Source: Roseovarius indicus (GTDB lineage: Bacteria; Pseudomonadota; Alphaproteobacteria; Rhodobacterales; Rhodobacteraceae). From it: a DNA stretch of 64,000 nt. Made by a program: the position numbers and the translations under genes. Each line of letters starts with the position of its first letter. Position 1 is the first letter of the stretch. This document shows, in pieces, positions 17,576 to 26,422 of this stretch. The stretch is from assembly GCF_008728195.1 (NCBI RefSeq), contig NZ_CP031598.1, forward strand, positions 62,001 to 126,000. Direction: 5' to 3'. The notes under the pieces are model-generated. The model worked only from the letters and a program-made list of their open reading frames with translations, was not told where the DNA came from and searched no databases.

Positions 17576-18196
17576 ATGCACCCGAACCCGGCCTTTCGCC
17601 AATCGCCCGAGGCGCGCAATATCGCCTTTTCCCGCGCGCAGGGATTTGGCCTGCTTTGCGTCGGGACCGAGGGGGCGCCGCTGGTCAGCCATATCCCGTT
17701 TCTCTTGTCGGAGGATGGCCGACGGGCGGAGTTTCATCTCGTGCGCTCGAACCCGATTGCCCGGCTGCTCGCCGCGCCCTTGCAGGCGCGTCTCGCGGTG
17801 CAGGGGGCGCATTCCTATGTTTCGCCGGACTGGTACGGGGTCGAGGATCAGGTGCCGACGTGGAACTACATCGCCGTACATCTTGTCGGAGAGGTGCGTT
17901 TGCAGCCGCAGGAGGCGCTGCACGACCTGCTTGACCGGCAGTCGGCGCTTTTCGAGGAAAAGCTTGCGCCGAAGCCGGCCTGGACCACGTCGAAGATGAG
18001 CGAGGGGGTGATGGAGCGGATGATGCGCCAGATCGTGCCCTGCGCGATGGATGTGGGGGAGATCGACGGGACGTGGAAGCTGAGCCAGAACAAGCCGGAC
18101 GAGGTGCGCGAGCGGGCCGCGGAGCAGGTTGAGGGGCATGGCATGGGTCAGGAGATCGCGACGCTCGCCGCCCATATGCGGGCCCCGGACGGATAG
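17576..18196 (+). CDS. PaiB-like FMN-binding negative regulator
   Basis: A 206-residue PaiB/FMN-binding split-barrel protein. Typical segments are the MHPNPAFR start, HIPFLLSEDG, FHLVRSNPIARLL, the flavin-site YVSPDWY region followed by VPTWNYIAVH, and C-terminal MRAPDG. In Bacillus PaiB influences sporulation and protease genes, but most relatives are uncharacterised and may be flavin enzymes. It lies 87 bp after the NTF2-like gene and 61 bp before a GST gene, possibly a small detoxification cluster. Confidence 0.9.
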   Translation: MHPNPAFRQSPEARNIAFSRAQGFGLLCVGTEGAPLVSHIPFLLSEDGRRAEFHLVRSNPIARLLAAPLQARLAVQGAHSYVSPDWYGVEDQVPTWNYIAVHLVGEVRLQPQEALHDLLDRQSALFEEKLAPKPAWTTSKMSEGVMERMMRQIVPCAMDVGEIDGTWKLSQNKPDEVRERAAEQVEGHGMGQEIATLAAHMRAPDG

Positions 18197-18256
18197 CGAT
18201 GGACAGGGCGCGGGTGCGGGCCTAGCCTCTTGCCGAACAGACAAGGGATACCCCAC

Positions 18257-18859
18257 ATGAAATTGATCAGCGCCAGCCCCTCGCCCTTTGCCCGGAAGGT
18301 GAGGGTTCTGCTGCACGAGACCGGCCAGAGCGATGCGGTCGAGGTGGTCGACGTGATGACCACCGCCACCAACACCAACCCAGAGGTCGCCGCCGCCAAC
18401 CCGGCGGGCAAGGTGCCGGCGCTGGTGCGCGAGGACGGCCCGACGGTGTATGACAGCCGGGTGATCTGTCGGTTTCTCGATGCGAAATACGCAGCCGGGC
18501 TTTACCCCGAGAGCCGGATTTTCGATACGCTGACGCTGGAGGCGACGGCGGATGCGATGATGGATGCCGCGTTGCTGATGGTCTACGAGCACCGGGTGCG
18601 GCCGCCGGAGAAGGTGTTCGACGGCTGGGTCGACGCGCAATGGGGCAAGGTGGCCCGCTGTGTCGAGGCGGTGAACGGGCGGTGGATGAGCCACCTGAAC
18701 GGGCCGCTGGACATGAGCCATATCGCCATGGGCTGTGCGCTGGGCTATCTCGATTTCCGCCTGCCCGACCGGAACTGGCGCGAGGGTGCCGGAGCGCTGG
18801 ATGACTGGTTCGCGGTGTTCAGTGCGCGCGAGAGCATGACGGCGACCGCGCCGGTGTAG
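18257..18859 (+). CDS. Glutathione S-transferase family protein
   Basis: A 200-residue cytosolic GST-like protein. The thioredoxin-fold N-terminus begins MKLISASPSPFARKVRVLLHE and contains the cis-proline segment AGKVPALV with YDSRVICRFLD, the glutathione-binding pattern. An all-helical C-terminal domain follows. Ser8 or Ser10 is the likely catalytic residue. ATG 18257 was chosen because the conserved N-terminus starts there. Together with the HCCA-isomerase-like gene 20 bp downstream (also thioredoxin-fold and glutathione-dependent) it suggests a glutathione-linked degradation or detoxification pair. Confidence 0.92.
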   Translation: MKLISASPSPFARKVRVLLHETGQSDAVEVVDVMTTATNTNPEVAAANPAGKVPALVREDGPTVYDSRVICRFLDAKYAAGLYPESRIFDTLTLEATADAMMDAALLMVYEHRVRPPEKVFDGWVDAQWGKVARCVEAVNGRWMSHLNGPLDMSHIAMGCALGYLDFRLPDRNWREGAGALDDWFAVFSARESMTATAPV

Positions 18860-18878
18860 CGCGCGCGAGGAGGCGGGG

Positions 18879-19481
18879 ATGGCCCATATCGATTTCTGGT
18901 ACTCGATTGGCAGCACCTACACCTATCTCACCGTGCCGCGTATCGAAGAGGCCGCGCGCGTCGCCGGGGTCGGCCTGCGCTGGCGGCCGTTCAACGTGCG
19001 CACGGTGATGGTCGAGCAGAACAACATCCCCTTCATGAACAAGCCTGTGAAGGCGGCCTATATGTGGCGCGATATCGGGCGGCGGGCGGAACGCTATGGG
19101 CTGACGCCGCATCTGCCGGCGCCCTACCCGCTGGCGGGGCTGGAGCTGGCGAACCGCGTGGCGGTTCTGGGCGAGGAAGAGGGCTGGGTCGCGGCCTATA
19201 CCCGGGCCACCTATCGCCGCTGGTTCGAGGAGGGGCAACCGGCGGGCGAGGAGCCGAATCTGAGCGAAAGCATTGCCGAAACGGGGCTCGACCCGGCGCG
19301 CGTGATCGAGGAAGCGCGGAGCGAGGCGACCGGCGCCGTGCTTGACGCGGTGACGGAGGAGGCGATGGGGCTGGGGGTCTTCGGCTCGCCCAGCTTCGTT
19401 GTGGGCGCGGAGGTGTTCTGGGGCGACGACCGGCTTGACGACGCGCTGGACTGGGCCAGGGGTTTGGGCTCGGGCGGGTAA
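18879..19481 (+). CDS. 2-hydroxychromene-2-carboxylate isomerase-like (DsbA-fold, kappa-GST related)
   Basis: A 200-residue protein with the HCCA isomerase pattern: HIDFWYSIGSTYTYLTVPRIEE at the N-terminus with Ser rather than CxxC at the active site, LRWRPFNVRTVM, NKPVKAAYMWRDI, and C-terminal LGVFGSPSFVVGAEVFWGDDRL. Characterised relatives use glutathione to isomerise hydroxychromene carboxylate in naphthalene degradation. No other naphthalene genes are present, so the true substrate is open. Likely an operon with the GST gene. Confidence 0.9.
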   Translation: MAHIDFWYSIGSTYTYLTVPRIEEAARVAGVGLRWRPFNVRTVMVEQNNIPFMNKPVKAAYMWRDIGRRAERYGLTPHLPAPYPLAGLELANRVAVLGEEEGWVAAYTRATYRRWFEEGQPAGEEPNLSESIAETGLDPARVIEEARSEATGAVLDAVTEEAMGLGVFGSPSFVVGAEVFWGDDRLDDALDWARGLGSGG

Positions 19482-19516
19482 GTGCCGCGCCCCCGGAGGG
19501 ACGCGGCGCGCGGTTG

Positions 19517-20923
19517 TCAGTCCAGACGCGCCCGCAGCCCCGGCAGGCGCGAGAGCAGTACGAGATCGAATAGCAGCACCGCGATCAGCGTGAGCCCCGC
19601 CAGCGGGAAGGCCAGCGATACGACGAGCCCCACCAGCACCGCGCCGCGCCAGAGCGGCAGATCGGCGGGCGGGGGTGGCGGTGACAGGCGAAGCTGGCCA
19701 CGCGGACGGCGTTTCCACCACATGACCACGCCGCTTGCGCAGAGGAAGAGAACCGACAGGCAGACCGCGGTGTTGGCCAGAACGCTCCACAGGCCGAGGG
19801 TGCCCATATGCAGGGCGATGCCCACGGCCATGGCCTTGCCGAACCACGAATAATCGTCATAGCGCACATCGGCGAGGATCTTGCCGGTGTAGCGGTCGAT
19901 ATGGGTGGTGCGGTCGGAGGTGGGATCGGTGCTGTCGGTGCTCATCGAATCGCGGCTGAGCGTCCAGACACCGGTTTCGCCCCTGGGCAGGTTCATCTGG
20001 TAGCGCCCGTCGAAGCCGATCTGCCGGGCGAAGGCATCGACGGTGTCGACCGTAAGTGGACCGGCGAGACCTTCGGCCCCCGCATTGCTGCCCGATGCGG
20101 GCATCGGGGTCTGTTCCAGCGCCCAGGGGACTTCCTTGGGGCCGTGGTTCATGCTGGCGTGAGTGCTGTCGGAGAGGGGCACGTCGATGCCCCATTTCCC
20201 GGCGGGGAACTGGTTCCACGCCTGCACCATCTTCTCGCCCCAGACGCCGGACCAGGACAGGCCGGAGACCAGGAAGAACAGCAGGATCACCGAGACCCAG
20301 AGGCCCACGGCCCCGTGCAGGGCGCGCCATGCAGCGCGCCCGCGACCGAGGCGCGGCAGGAGCGCGCGGGCCAGGCCGGTACCGCGGGGCCACCACAGGT
20401 AGAGCCCGGTGGCGATCAGCACCATGCCGAGGGAGGCCGCGATCTCGATCATCCGGTCGCCGGTGACGCCGAGCAGCAGGTCGGCGTGGATGTTGTCCAT
20501 CAGGTCGTACCAGCCGCTGCGGCGCGGGAAGGTGTCGAGCACGTCGGCGGTGTAGGGATCGACGGCGACCATCGTGGCGGTGCCGTCACGGTCGACGCGG
20601 AAGATGGCTGCGAGGTCGGGGGCGCGGGGGGCGACGTACTGGACAAGGGTGCTGTCCGGAACGGCCGCGAGGGCCGCATCGGCCTGGGCCGAGACGGCGA
20701 GCGGTGTGTCTTGCGGGGTGACGGGCAGGCGTTCGCCATCGCGCCCGTCGATCCAGGCGAGCCAGAGCATGGCCATGCCGGTGAGGGCGAGCATGATGAA
20801 AAAGGGGATGATGTAGAGCCCGGCGTAGAAGTGCCAGCGCCATGCCGCGCGATAGAAGGGGGAGGCGGTCACGGGGGCCGCTTGGGCACGCGAGGGCGCG
20901 CCGGTCAGGTCGGTCGAAACCAT
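19517..20923 (-). CDS. PepSY-associated membrane protein (possible iron or heme reductase-like)
   Basis: A 468-residue membrane protein of the PepSY_TM family. The first membrane segment is WHFYAGLYIIPFFIMLALTGMAMLW. A large extracytoplasmic loop carries PepSY-like repeats, then DNIHADLLLG, YLWWPRG, WRALHGAVGLW, and late membrane helices with IALHMGTLGLW. His residues in membrane helices recall cytochrome-b-like ferric reductases. In other genomes such genes accompany TonB siderophore receptors. The next gene in the same direction is a DUF2946-like protein, a usual partner, but no receptor is adjacent here. Confidence 0.9.
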   Translation of the reverse strand: MVSTDLTGAPSRAQAAPVTASPFYRAAWRWHFYAGLYIIPFFIMLALTGMAMLWLAWIDGRDGERLPVTPQDTPLAVSAQADAALAAVPDSTLVQYVAPRAPDLAAIFRVDRDGTATMVAVDPYTADVLDTFPRRSGWYDLMDNIHADLLLGVTGDRMIEIAASLGMVLIATGLYLWWPRGTGLARALLPRLGRGRAAWRALHGAVGLWVSVILLFFLVSGLSWSGVWGEKMVQAWNQFPAGKWGIDVPLSDSTHASMNHGPKEVPWALEQTPMPASGSNAGAEGLAGPLTVDTVDAFARQIGFDGRYQMNLPRGETGVWTLSRDSMSTDSTDPTSDRTTHIDRYTGKILADVRYDDYSWFGKAMAVGIALHMGTLGLWSVLANTAVCLSVLFLCASGVVMWWKRRPRGQLRLSPPPPPADLPLWRGAVLVGLVVSLAFPLAGLTLIAVLLFDLVLLSRLPGLRARLD

Positions 20924-20967
20924 GGGATAGGTCCTCTGAACAGGAAATGTAGGTCTGGGTTTTCGGT

Positions 20968-21342
20968 TCAGAGGAGGCGCGGCGGGGCGCGGGGGGATTG
21001 CAGGAGGAAGGGCGGCGCCACGCGGGCGGCGAAGGCGCGCAACCGGGCGTCGGCCGGGTGGGCAATGGTGACGTGGGGCAGGGCATGGCCCTGGGCGCCG
21101 GTCTCGGTGGCAAGCTGCTGCACTGACCAGTCGCAGCGCTCGTGCGTCCGCTCGACCGGGTCGCCGTTTTCGTCGAGCGTGATGGTGACGGTTTCACCGC
21201 CGGTACACAGTACGAGGGTCAGCCCGCCGTTCAGCCAGGCCGGCATCGTGCCGGGCGCGACGCCCGCGTATAACGCGAAGACCAGGACGAATAAGGCCCC
21301 GAAACGAGGGAAGCGCCGGCTGGGCCGGCGCTCCGCTGTCAT
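20968..21342 (-). CDS. DUF2946-like small membrane/secreted protein
   Basis: A 124-residue protein with an N-terminal membrane or signal segment (FGALFVLVFALYAGVAPGTMPAW), then the strand LTLVLCTGGETVTITLDENGDPVE and a second cysteine in RCDWSVQQL. The CTGG and DENGDPVE pattern resembles DUF2946 proteins found beside PepSY and TonB genes; a metal link has been suggested for relatives. It is transcribed before the PepSY gene, 44 bp away, so the two are likely co-expressed. Function unknown. Confidence 0.78.
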   Translation of the reverse strand: MTAERRPSRRFPRFGALFVLVFALYAGVAPGTMPAWLNGGLTLVLCTGGETVTITLDENGDPVERTHERCDWSVQQLATETGAQGHALPHVTIAHPADARLRAFAARVAPPFLLQSPRAPPRLL

Positions 21343-21379
21343 CTGGCGAGCCTTTCGGCTGTCATGTCCGCGGCCCCGA

Positions 21380-22066
21380 TCAGAAGCTGTAGCTGATGCC
21401 GAAGTTGATGGCGTGGGTGGTCAGCTCGGTGCTGAGTCGGCCGGGCACCTGGCCGGGCACGGCCGGGTCGGCGTCGAGCGTGATGTCGTTGTCGGACCAG
21501 GTGATCTGGTATTCGCCGAACAGCGCCCAGCGGTCGTTCAGGTCGTATTTCATGCCCGCGATCCCGCGCAGCGCGATGCCGGTCTGTTCGTAATCGAAGG
21601 TGCGGTTCGTCGCGCCGATCACCTGTGCGTCGACATGGGGAATCGCGAGACCGACGCCGGCGCCGAGATAGGGCGTGAAGTTCGAGCCCTTGAAGTAACC
21701 GGGCCAGCGTTTCATCACGTTGGCGGTGATGATGTTGTGGCCGTCGGACAGCTCGAGCCGGCCGAGGCCGAGGGCTGCGAGGTCGCCGGCCGAGGCATAG
21801 GCCTTGGTGTGCGTGCCCTCGACGCCGAAGCCGAAGTTGTTCGACGTCCACCAGGTGGCGCGGCCGCCGTAGTAGATCGGGGCCTCGAACGGCTTGCCGT
21901 CCCAGTTGAACTTGCGGTTGAAGGGGGCACCGCCGGGCAGCGTGCCGCTGCCGTTACTGTCGGAAACCCCTTGCCAGCCGAGGTAGAAGCTGAGTTCCAT
22001 CTCTGCGGCGGCCGGGCTGGCCAGCAGGACAAGGGCGGCGAGGGCGGATTTGGCGTAGCGCAACAT
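21380..22066 (-). CDS. Outer-membrane beta-barrel protein
   Basis: A 228-residue protein with a signal peptide (MLRYAKSALAALVLLASPAAA). I start it at 22066 because the signal begins there; the 37 codons upstream in frame lack signal features. The mature sequence alternates short amphipathic strands (MELSFYLGWQG, APIYYGGRATWW, NFGFGVEGTHTKAY, LGAGVGLAIPHVDAQ, ALRGIAGMKYDL, RWALFGEYQITWS) and ends INFGISYSF with the C-terminal Phe of outer-membrane barrels. It is an 8-strand OmpA/OmpX/LomR-type barrel; the exact role is unknown. Transcribed toward the DUF2946 gene. Confidence 0.88.
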   Translation of the reverse strand: MLRYAKSALAALVLLASPAAAEMELSFYLGWQGVSDSNGSGTLPGGAPFNRKFNWDGKPFEAPIYYGGRATWWTSNNFGFGVEGTHTKAYASAGDLAALGLGRLELSDGHNIITANVMKRWPGYFKGSNFTPYLGAGVGLAIPHVDAQVIGATNRTFDYEQTGIALRGIAGMKYDLNDRWALFGEYQITWSDNDITLDADPAVPGQVPGRLSTELTTHAINFGISYSF

Positions 22067-22195
22067 ATCTGGGAGACTCTTTTTCCGGGGTACGGTCGGG
22101 TTTCTGCTTACACGCCGATGCCCGGGGCGACAAGCGCGACACAAGAGCACCCTTCCCAAATCGTGTCGAATGTGCACTGGACGCCTTGAAAAAGG

Positions 22196-22211
22196 CCCGC
22201 TAAATAGCGGG
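22196..22211. promoter_or_regulatory. Inverted repeat upstream of petABC
   Basis: CCCGCTA-AA-TAGCGGG is a perfect 7-bp dyad in the 234-bp region between the divergent barrel gene and petA. It lies about 90 bp before the petA start. A TTGAAA word just upstream (22186-22191) could be part of a promoter. No known regulator consensus is matched with confidence. Confidence 0.35.
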
Positions 22212-22300
22212 TCGGAAACGTGCCCGGTGCTATTGCGCCGTGGTCATGTCATTGAGATGATGAACTTGGCCGGTTCCGGCTTGAGAATGGAGTAAACCTC

Positions 22301-22861
22301 GTGTCCCACCAAGAAGATCACGAAGGCACTCGTAGGGATTTCCTCTACTATGCCACCGCAGGTGCAGGTGTCGTCACCGCAGGGGCCGTTGTCTGGCCGC
22401 TTGTGAACCAGATGAACCCCTCGGCCGACGTTCAGGCGCTGAGCTCGATCCGGGTGGATGTTTCAGGCGTTTCCGCGGGAACGCAGCTGACGGTAAAATG
22501 GCTGGGCAAGCCGGTCTTCATCCGCCGCCGTACCGAGGACGAGATCGCCAATGCGCGCGAAACCGAGGTTTCGTCGCTGCCCGACGGTTTGGCGCGGAAC
22601 GCCAACCTGCCGGCCGACGCGCCGGCGACCGACGAGAACCGTGCGCTCGACGAATCGGGCGAGTGGCTGGTCGAGATGGGCGTGTGCACGCACCTTGGCT
22701 GTGTGCCGCTGGGCAATGCCGGCGATTTCGGCGGCTGGTTCTGCCCCTGCCACGGCTCGCACTACGACCTGGCGGGCCGCATCCGCAAAGGCCCCGCGCC
22801 CGAGAACCTGCCGGTTCCGATCGCGGAATTCGTCGACGACACCACGATCAAACTGGGATAA
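22301..22861 (+). CDS. petA: Ubiquinol-cytochrome c reductase Rieske iron-sulfur subunit
   Basis: A 186-residue Rieske protein of the bc1 complex. The N-terminal Tat/anchor segment has [25 protein letters not shown]. The cluster ligands are Cys129 and His131 (CTHLGC) and Cys148 and His151 (CPCHG), with Cys134/Cys150 as the disulfide pair. The start is GTG (22301). It is the first gene of petABC and follows a 234-bp region containing an inverted repeat. It passes electrons from ubiquinol to cytochrome c1 on the periplasmic side. Confidence 0.98.
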   Translation: MSHQEDHEGTRRDFLYYATAGAGVVTAGAVVWPLVNQMNPSADVQALSSIRVDVSGVSAGTQLTVKWLGKPVFIRRRTEDEIANARETEVSSLPDGLARNANLPADAPATDENRALDESGEWLVEMGVCTHLGCVPLGNAGDFGGWFCPCHGSHYDLAGRIRKGPAPENLPVPIAEFVDDTTIKLG

Positions 22862-22873
22862 GGAAGCGCGTTC

Positions 22874-24196
22874 ATGTCCGGAATTCCGCACGATCATTAC
22901 GAACCGAAAACGGGCGCCGAGAAGTGGCTGCACAAGCGGCTTCCCATCGTGGGCCTGTTGTATGACACGCTGATGATCCCCACCCCCAAGAACCTCAACT
23001 GGATGTGGATCTGGGGGATCGTTCTTACTTTCTGCCTGGCGCTGCAGATCATCACCGGCATCGTCCTGGTGATGCACTACACGCCGCATGTCGACATGGC
23101 CTTCGCCTCGATCGAGCACATCATGCGCAACGTGAATGGCGGTCACATGATCCGCTATCTGCACATGAACGGCGCCTCGCTGTTCTTCTTCGCCGTCTAT
23201 ATCCACATCTTCCGCGGCCTCTACTACGGCTCGTACAAGGCCCCGCGCGAGATCACCTGGATCGTCGGCATGCTGATCTACCTGATGATGATGGGCACGG
23301 CCTTCATGGGCTACGTTCTGCCCTGGGGTCAGATGTCGTTCTGGGGTGCCACGGTGATCACCGGCCTCTTCGGCGCGATCCCGTTCATCGGCGAGGGCAT
23401 CCAGACCTGGCTTCTGGGCGGACCGGCGGTGGACAACGCCACGCTGAACCGGTTCTTCAGCCTGCACTACCTGCTGCCCTTCGTGATCGCCGCGCTGGTC
23501 GCCGTACACATCTGGGCCTTCCACTCGACGGGCAACAACAACCCGACCGGTGTCGACGTGCGCCGCGGCTCGAAGGCCGAGGCCCAGAAGGACACGGTTC
23601 CGTTCTGGCCCTACTTCGTCATCAAGGACCTGTTCGCCCTGGGCGTCATCATGGTGGTGTTCTTCGCCATCGTGGGCTTCATGCCGAACTACCTGGGTCA
23701 CCCCGACAACTATATCGAGGCGAACCCGCTGGCGACGCCGTCGCACATCGTGCCCGAATGGTACTTCCTGCCGTTCTACGCGATCCTGCGGGCCTTTACC
23801 GCCGACGTCTGGGTGGTGATGCTGGCGAGCTGGATCACCGGCGGCATCGTCAACGCCAAGTTCTTCGGCGTGCTGGCCATGTTCGGCGCGATCGTGGTGA
23901 TGGCGCTGGTGCCGTGGCTCGACACCTCGTCGGTGCGCTCGGGTCGGTACCGGCCGATGTTCAAGTGGTGGTTCTGGCTGCTGGCGATCGACTTCGTCGT
24001 GCTGATGTGGGCCGGAGCCATGCCGGCAGAGCCGCCCTACTCGACCATCTCGCTGATCGGGGCCGCCTACTGGTTCGCCTACTTCCTGGTCATCCTGCCG
24101 ATCCTCGGCGTGATCGAGAAGCCGGAGGCGCAGCCGGAGACCATCGAGGACGACTTCAAGGCCCATTACGGCAAAGCCGAAACGCCGGCCGAGTAA
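22874..24196 (+). CDS. petB: Cytochrome b subunit of the bc1 complex
   Basis: A 440-residue membrane protein. It carries the two-heme cytochrome b pattern: [24 protein letters not shown] with the first His pair, [20 protein letters not shown] (Qo region), [23 protein letters not shown] with the second His pair, and [15 protein letters not shown], the PEWY motif essential for quinol oxidation. Length and motif order are normal. It starts 13 bp after petA and precedes petC by 18 bp, as in other alphaproteobacterial petABC operons. Confidence 0.98.
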   Translation: MSGIPHDHYEPKTGAEKWLHKRLPIVGLLYDTLMIPTPKNLNWMWIWGIVLTFCLALQIITGIVLVMHYTPHVDMAFASIEHIMRNVNGGHMIRYLHMNGASLFFFAVYIHIFRGLYYGSYKAPREITWIVGMLIYLMMMGTAFMGYVLPWGQMSFWGATVITGLFGAIPFIGEGIQTWLLGGPAVDNATLNRFFSLHYLLPFVIAALVAVHIWAFHSTGNNNPTGVDVRRGSKAEAQKDTVPFWPYFVIKDLFALGVIMVVFFAIVGFMPNYLGHPDNYIEANPLATPSHIVPEWYFLPFYAILRAFTADVWVVMLASWITGGIVNAKFFGVLAMFGAIVVMALVPWLDTSSVRSGRYRPMFKWWFWLLAIDFVVLMWAGAMPAEPPYSTISLIGAAYWFAYFLVILPILGVIEKPEAQPETIEDDFKAHYGKAETPAE

Positions 24197-24213
24197 AGAA
24201 AGGAAACGGGACA

Positions 24214-25059
24214 ATGTTGAAAAAGATTGCGATCTCCGCAGTTGCCGCCCTGACCCTTTCGGGCACAGGCGCACTGGCGGCCGGCGGCGAGAGCCACATC
24301 CACGATGTGGACTTCTCGTTCGAGGGCCCGTTCGGGTCGTTCGACCAGAACCAGCTTCAGCGCGGTCTGAAGGTCTATACCGAGGTCTGCTCGGCGTGCC
24401 ACGGCATGTCTTACGTGCCGCTCCGGACGCTGGGTGACGAGGGCGGGCCCAACCTGCCCGATGACCAGGTACGGGCCTATGCCGAGAATTACGAGGTCTT
24501 CGACCCCGAGCTCGACGATTACCGCACCGCCAAGCCGACCGACCATTTCCCCGGCTCGAACGTGGAAAACGCGCCCGACCTGAGCCTGATGGCGAAGAAG
24601 CGCGCCGGGTTCCACGGGCCGTATGGGACCGGGATCAACCAGCTGGTCAAAGGCATGGGCGGCCCGGAATACATCGTGGCCATCCTGACCGGCTATGAGG
24701 AAGCGCCGGAATGTGCGCCCGAGGATTTCCCCGGGAGCTACAACACCGCGTTCAGCGCCGGGGGCTATCCGCCGGAATGTCTTGACGAGAACGGCAAGCA
24801 TACCGTGCCGGGCAGCTGGATCGCGATGGCGCAGCCGCTCTGGGGCGAGGATGTCGAGTTTGACGATGGTCACTCGAACGAGCTGCACCACGAGGCCGAG
24901 GACGTGGCCGCGTTCCTGATGTGGGCCGCCGAGCCGAAGATGATGGCGCGCAAGCAGGCCGGTCTGGCGGGGGTGATCTTCCTGACGGTTCTGTCGGTGC
25001 TGCTGTACCTGACGAACAAGCGTCTGTGGGCGCCGATCAAGGGCAAGAAAACGTCCTGA
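24214..25059 (+). CDS. petC: Cytochrome c1 of the bc1 complex
   Basis: A 281-residue periplasmic, membrane-anchored c-type cytochrome. Start at 24214 follows GAAAGGAAACGGGACA and gives a signal peptide [22 protein letters not shown]. The heme-binding CSACH lies at residues 59-63. The axial-Met region ([11 protein letters not shown]) is late, and a C-terminal anchor [20 protein letters not shown] ends the protein. It is the last gene of petABC and is followed 22 bp later by a strong terminator. Confidence 0.97.
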   Translation: MLKKIAISAVAALTLSGTGALAAGGESHIHDVDFSFEGPFGSFDQNQLQRGLKVYTEVCSACHGMSYVPLRTLGDEGGPNLPDDQVRAYAENYEVFDPELDDYRTAKPTDHFPGSNVENAPDLSLMAKKRAGFHGPYGTGINQLVKGMGGPEYIVAILTGYEEAPECAPEDFPGSYNTAFSAGGYPPECLDENGKHTVPGSWIAMAQPLWGEDVEFDDGHSNELHHEAEDVAAFLMWAAEPKMMARKQAGLAGVIFLTVLSVLLYLTNKRLWAPIKGKKTS

Positions 25060-25081
25060 TCCGCGAGCCTGACGAATTGAG

Positions 25082-25116
25082 AAACCCCCGCCCATCGTGG
25101 CGGGGGTTTTTCTTTT
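25082..25116 (+). terminator. Rho-independent terminator of petABC
   Basis: A perfect 11-bp stem AAACCCCCGCC/GGCGGGGGTTT (25082-25092 with 25099-25109) with a 6-nt loop, followed by TTCTTTT. Confidence 0.9.
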
Positions 25117-25130
25117 GGCGGGTGTCGGAA

Positions 25131-25200
25131 GGGGGCGCTGCCCCCGCCGTTGAAACCCCGAGGGGTTTCAACGACTCCCCCAGGGTATTTTGGCCAAGAA
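25131..25200. repeat. Roseobacter-type intergenic palindromic element
   Basis: Two hairpins in series: GGGGGC-GCT-GCCCCC (25131-25145), then CGTTGAAACCCC-GA-GGGGTTTCAACG (25148-25173, a perfect 12-bp stem). The tail ACTCCCCCAGGGTATTTTGG runs on to the A-rich stretch around 25200. Shorter relatives of the tail occur at 50087-50111, and a degenerate one lies near 61655-61670. Elements of this design are scattered in intergenic regions of roseobacter genomes (from memory); origin and function are unclear. Confidence 0.6.
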
Positions 25201-25243
25201 AATGCGGGGCGGGGCGCGGAACGGCCGCCGGACCGCGACCAGA

Positions 25244-26389
25244 TCAGGCGCCGCGAGGCATGGGGTTGCGGGCCTTGTTGTAGGGCAGCCAGTCGGTGAT
25301 TTCGGGATAGTACATGTCGCGCCACTGGCGGACGCGGGGGTTCATCACCCGGCGCCAGACCGGCGGGACCATCGCCGCCATTGTCATGATCGGGTAGCCG
25401 TAGGGCAGCTGGGGGGCCTCGTCGACGCCGTAGTTCTGCAGCAGCGGAAAGCGGCGGTCGGGCTTGTAGTGGTGGTCGGAGTGGCGCTGGAGGTTGATGA
25501 GGAGCCAGTTCGAGGCCTTGTGCGCCGCGTTCCAGCTGTGCTGGGGTTTGACGTGTTCGTACTTGCCCTCGCCCAGGTGTTTGCGGGTGAGGCCGTAATG
25601 TTCGACATAGTTGACGAGTTCGAGCTGCCAGACCGCGACGAAGGCCTGCCAGAGGAAGAGGAAGAGCCCGGCCCAGCCGCCGATGAGGATGGCGAGGAGC
25701 AGCATGAAGGCTTGCAGGGCCCAGTAGCGAAAGAACGGGTTGGAGAGCTCTGTCCAGGGCAGGCCCTTGCGCGCCAGCATGGCCTGTTCGGCCTTGAAGG
25801 AGGATTTCAGCGAGCCGATCAGCACGCGCGGGAAGAAGCGGTGGAACCCCTCGTTGTAGCGGGCCGTCACCGGGTCGCGCGGCGTGCCGACATGGCGGTG
25901 ATGCACCTGGAGGTGCTCGGAGCGGAAATGGGAGTAGAGCACCATGGAGAGCAGCACGTCGCCGAGGAAGCGTTCGCCGCGGTCCTTCTGATGCATGAGC
26001 TCGTGGGAGTAGTTGATGCCCACGGTGCCGGTGATGACGCCCACGCCGAAGAAGAGCACGATGGTTTCCAGCGCCGAGAGATGCGCGTCGCCCGGGCCGG
26101 TAACGTACCATATCAGCCCGAAGAGAAGGCAGAACTGGATGGGCGGCCAGACGAGGGTGATGAGCTTGTACCAGGTGAGGTCGTCCTCGCCGGCTTCGAG
26201 GTCGGCGTTTTCGAGGTTCAGGCCGAGGATCGCGTCGAGGATCGAGAAGAAATACCACGTGACGATGGGCAGGAGGATCACCGTCCAGCTGCCGACGGCG
26301 GCGCCGAGGATGGCGACCGGCACGAGGAGGAGCGACATCCAGAACGGCACCGCGTTCTGCAGTCTGGCCACCTGGTTGGCAGGGATCAT
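25244..26389 (-). CDS. alkB: Alkane 1-monooxygenase
   Basis: A 381-residue membrane di-iron hydroxylase that oxidises the terminal methyl of alkanes with rubredoxin as electron donor. It has several hydrophobic helices and all the His clusters of AlkB: NYSHELMHQK, SEHLQVHHRHVGTPRDP, NYVEHYGLTR and LQRHSDHHYKP. The NYVEHYG and LQRHSDHH boxes separate it from fatty-acid desaturases. No rubredoxin or regulator is adjacent, so electron partners must lie elsewhere. Convergent with petC across the palindromic element. Confidence 0.94.
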   Translation of the reverse strand: MIPANQVARLQNAVPFWMSLLLVPVAILGAAVGSWTVILLPIVTWYFFSILDAILGLNLENADLEAGEDDLTWYKLITLVWPPIQFCLLFGLIWYVTGPGDAHLSALETIVLFFGVGVITGTVGINYSHELMHQKDRGERFLGDVLLSMVLYSHFRSEHLQVHHRHVGTPRDPVTARYNEGFHRFFPRVLIGSLKSSFKAEQAMLARKGLPWTELSNPFFRYWALQAFMLLLAILIGGWAGLFLFLWQAFVAVWQLELVNYVEHYGLTRKHLGEGKYEHVKPQHSWNAAHKASNWLLINLQRHSDHHYKPDRRFPLLQNYGVDEAPQLPYGYPIMTMAAMVPPVWRRVMNPRVRQWRDMYYPEITDWLPYNKARNPMPRGA

Positions 26390-26422
26390 GGCGTGCTCTC
26401 CTCGGTTTTGCCCCTGACGGGT

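Noticed and set aside
19808..22189. A 793-codon open frame opposite the PepSY, DUF2946 and barrel genes
   Set aside because: It overlaps three genes with real motifs on the other strand and has a Gly/Glu/His-rich composition typical of antisense frames.
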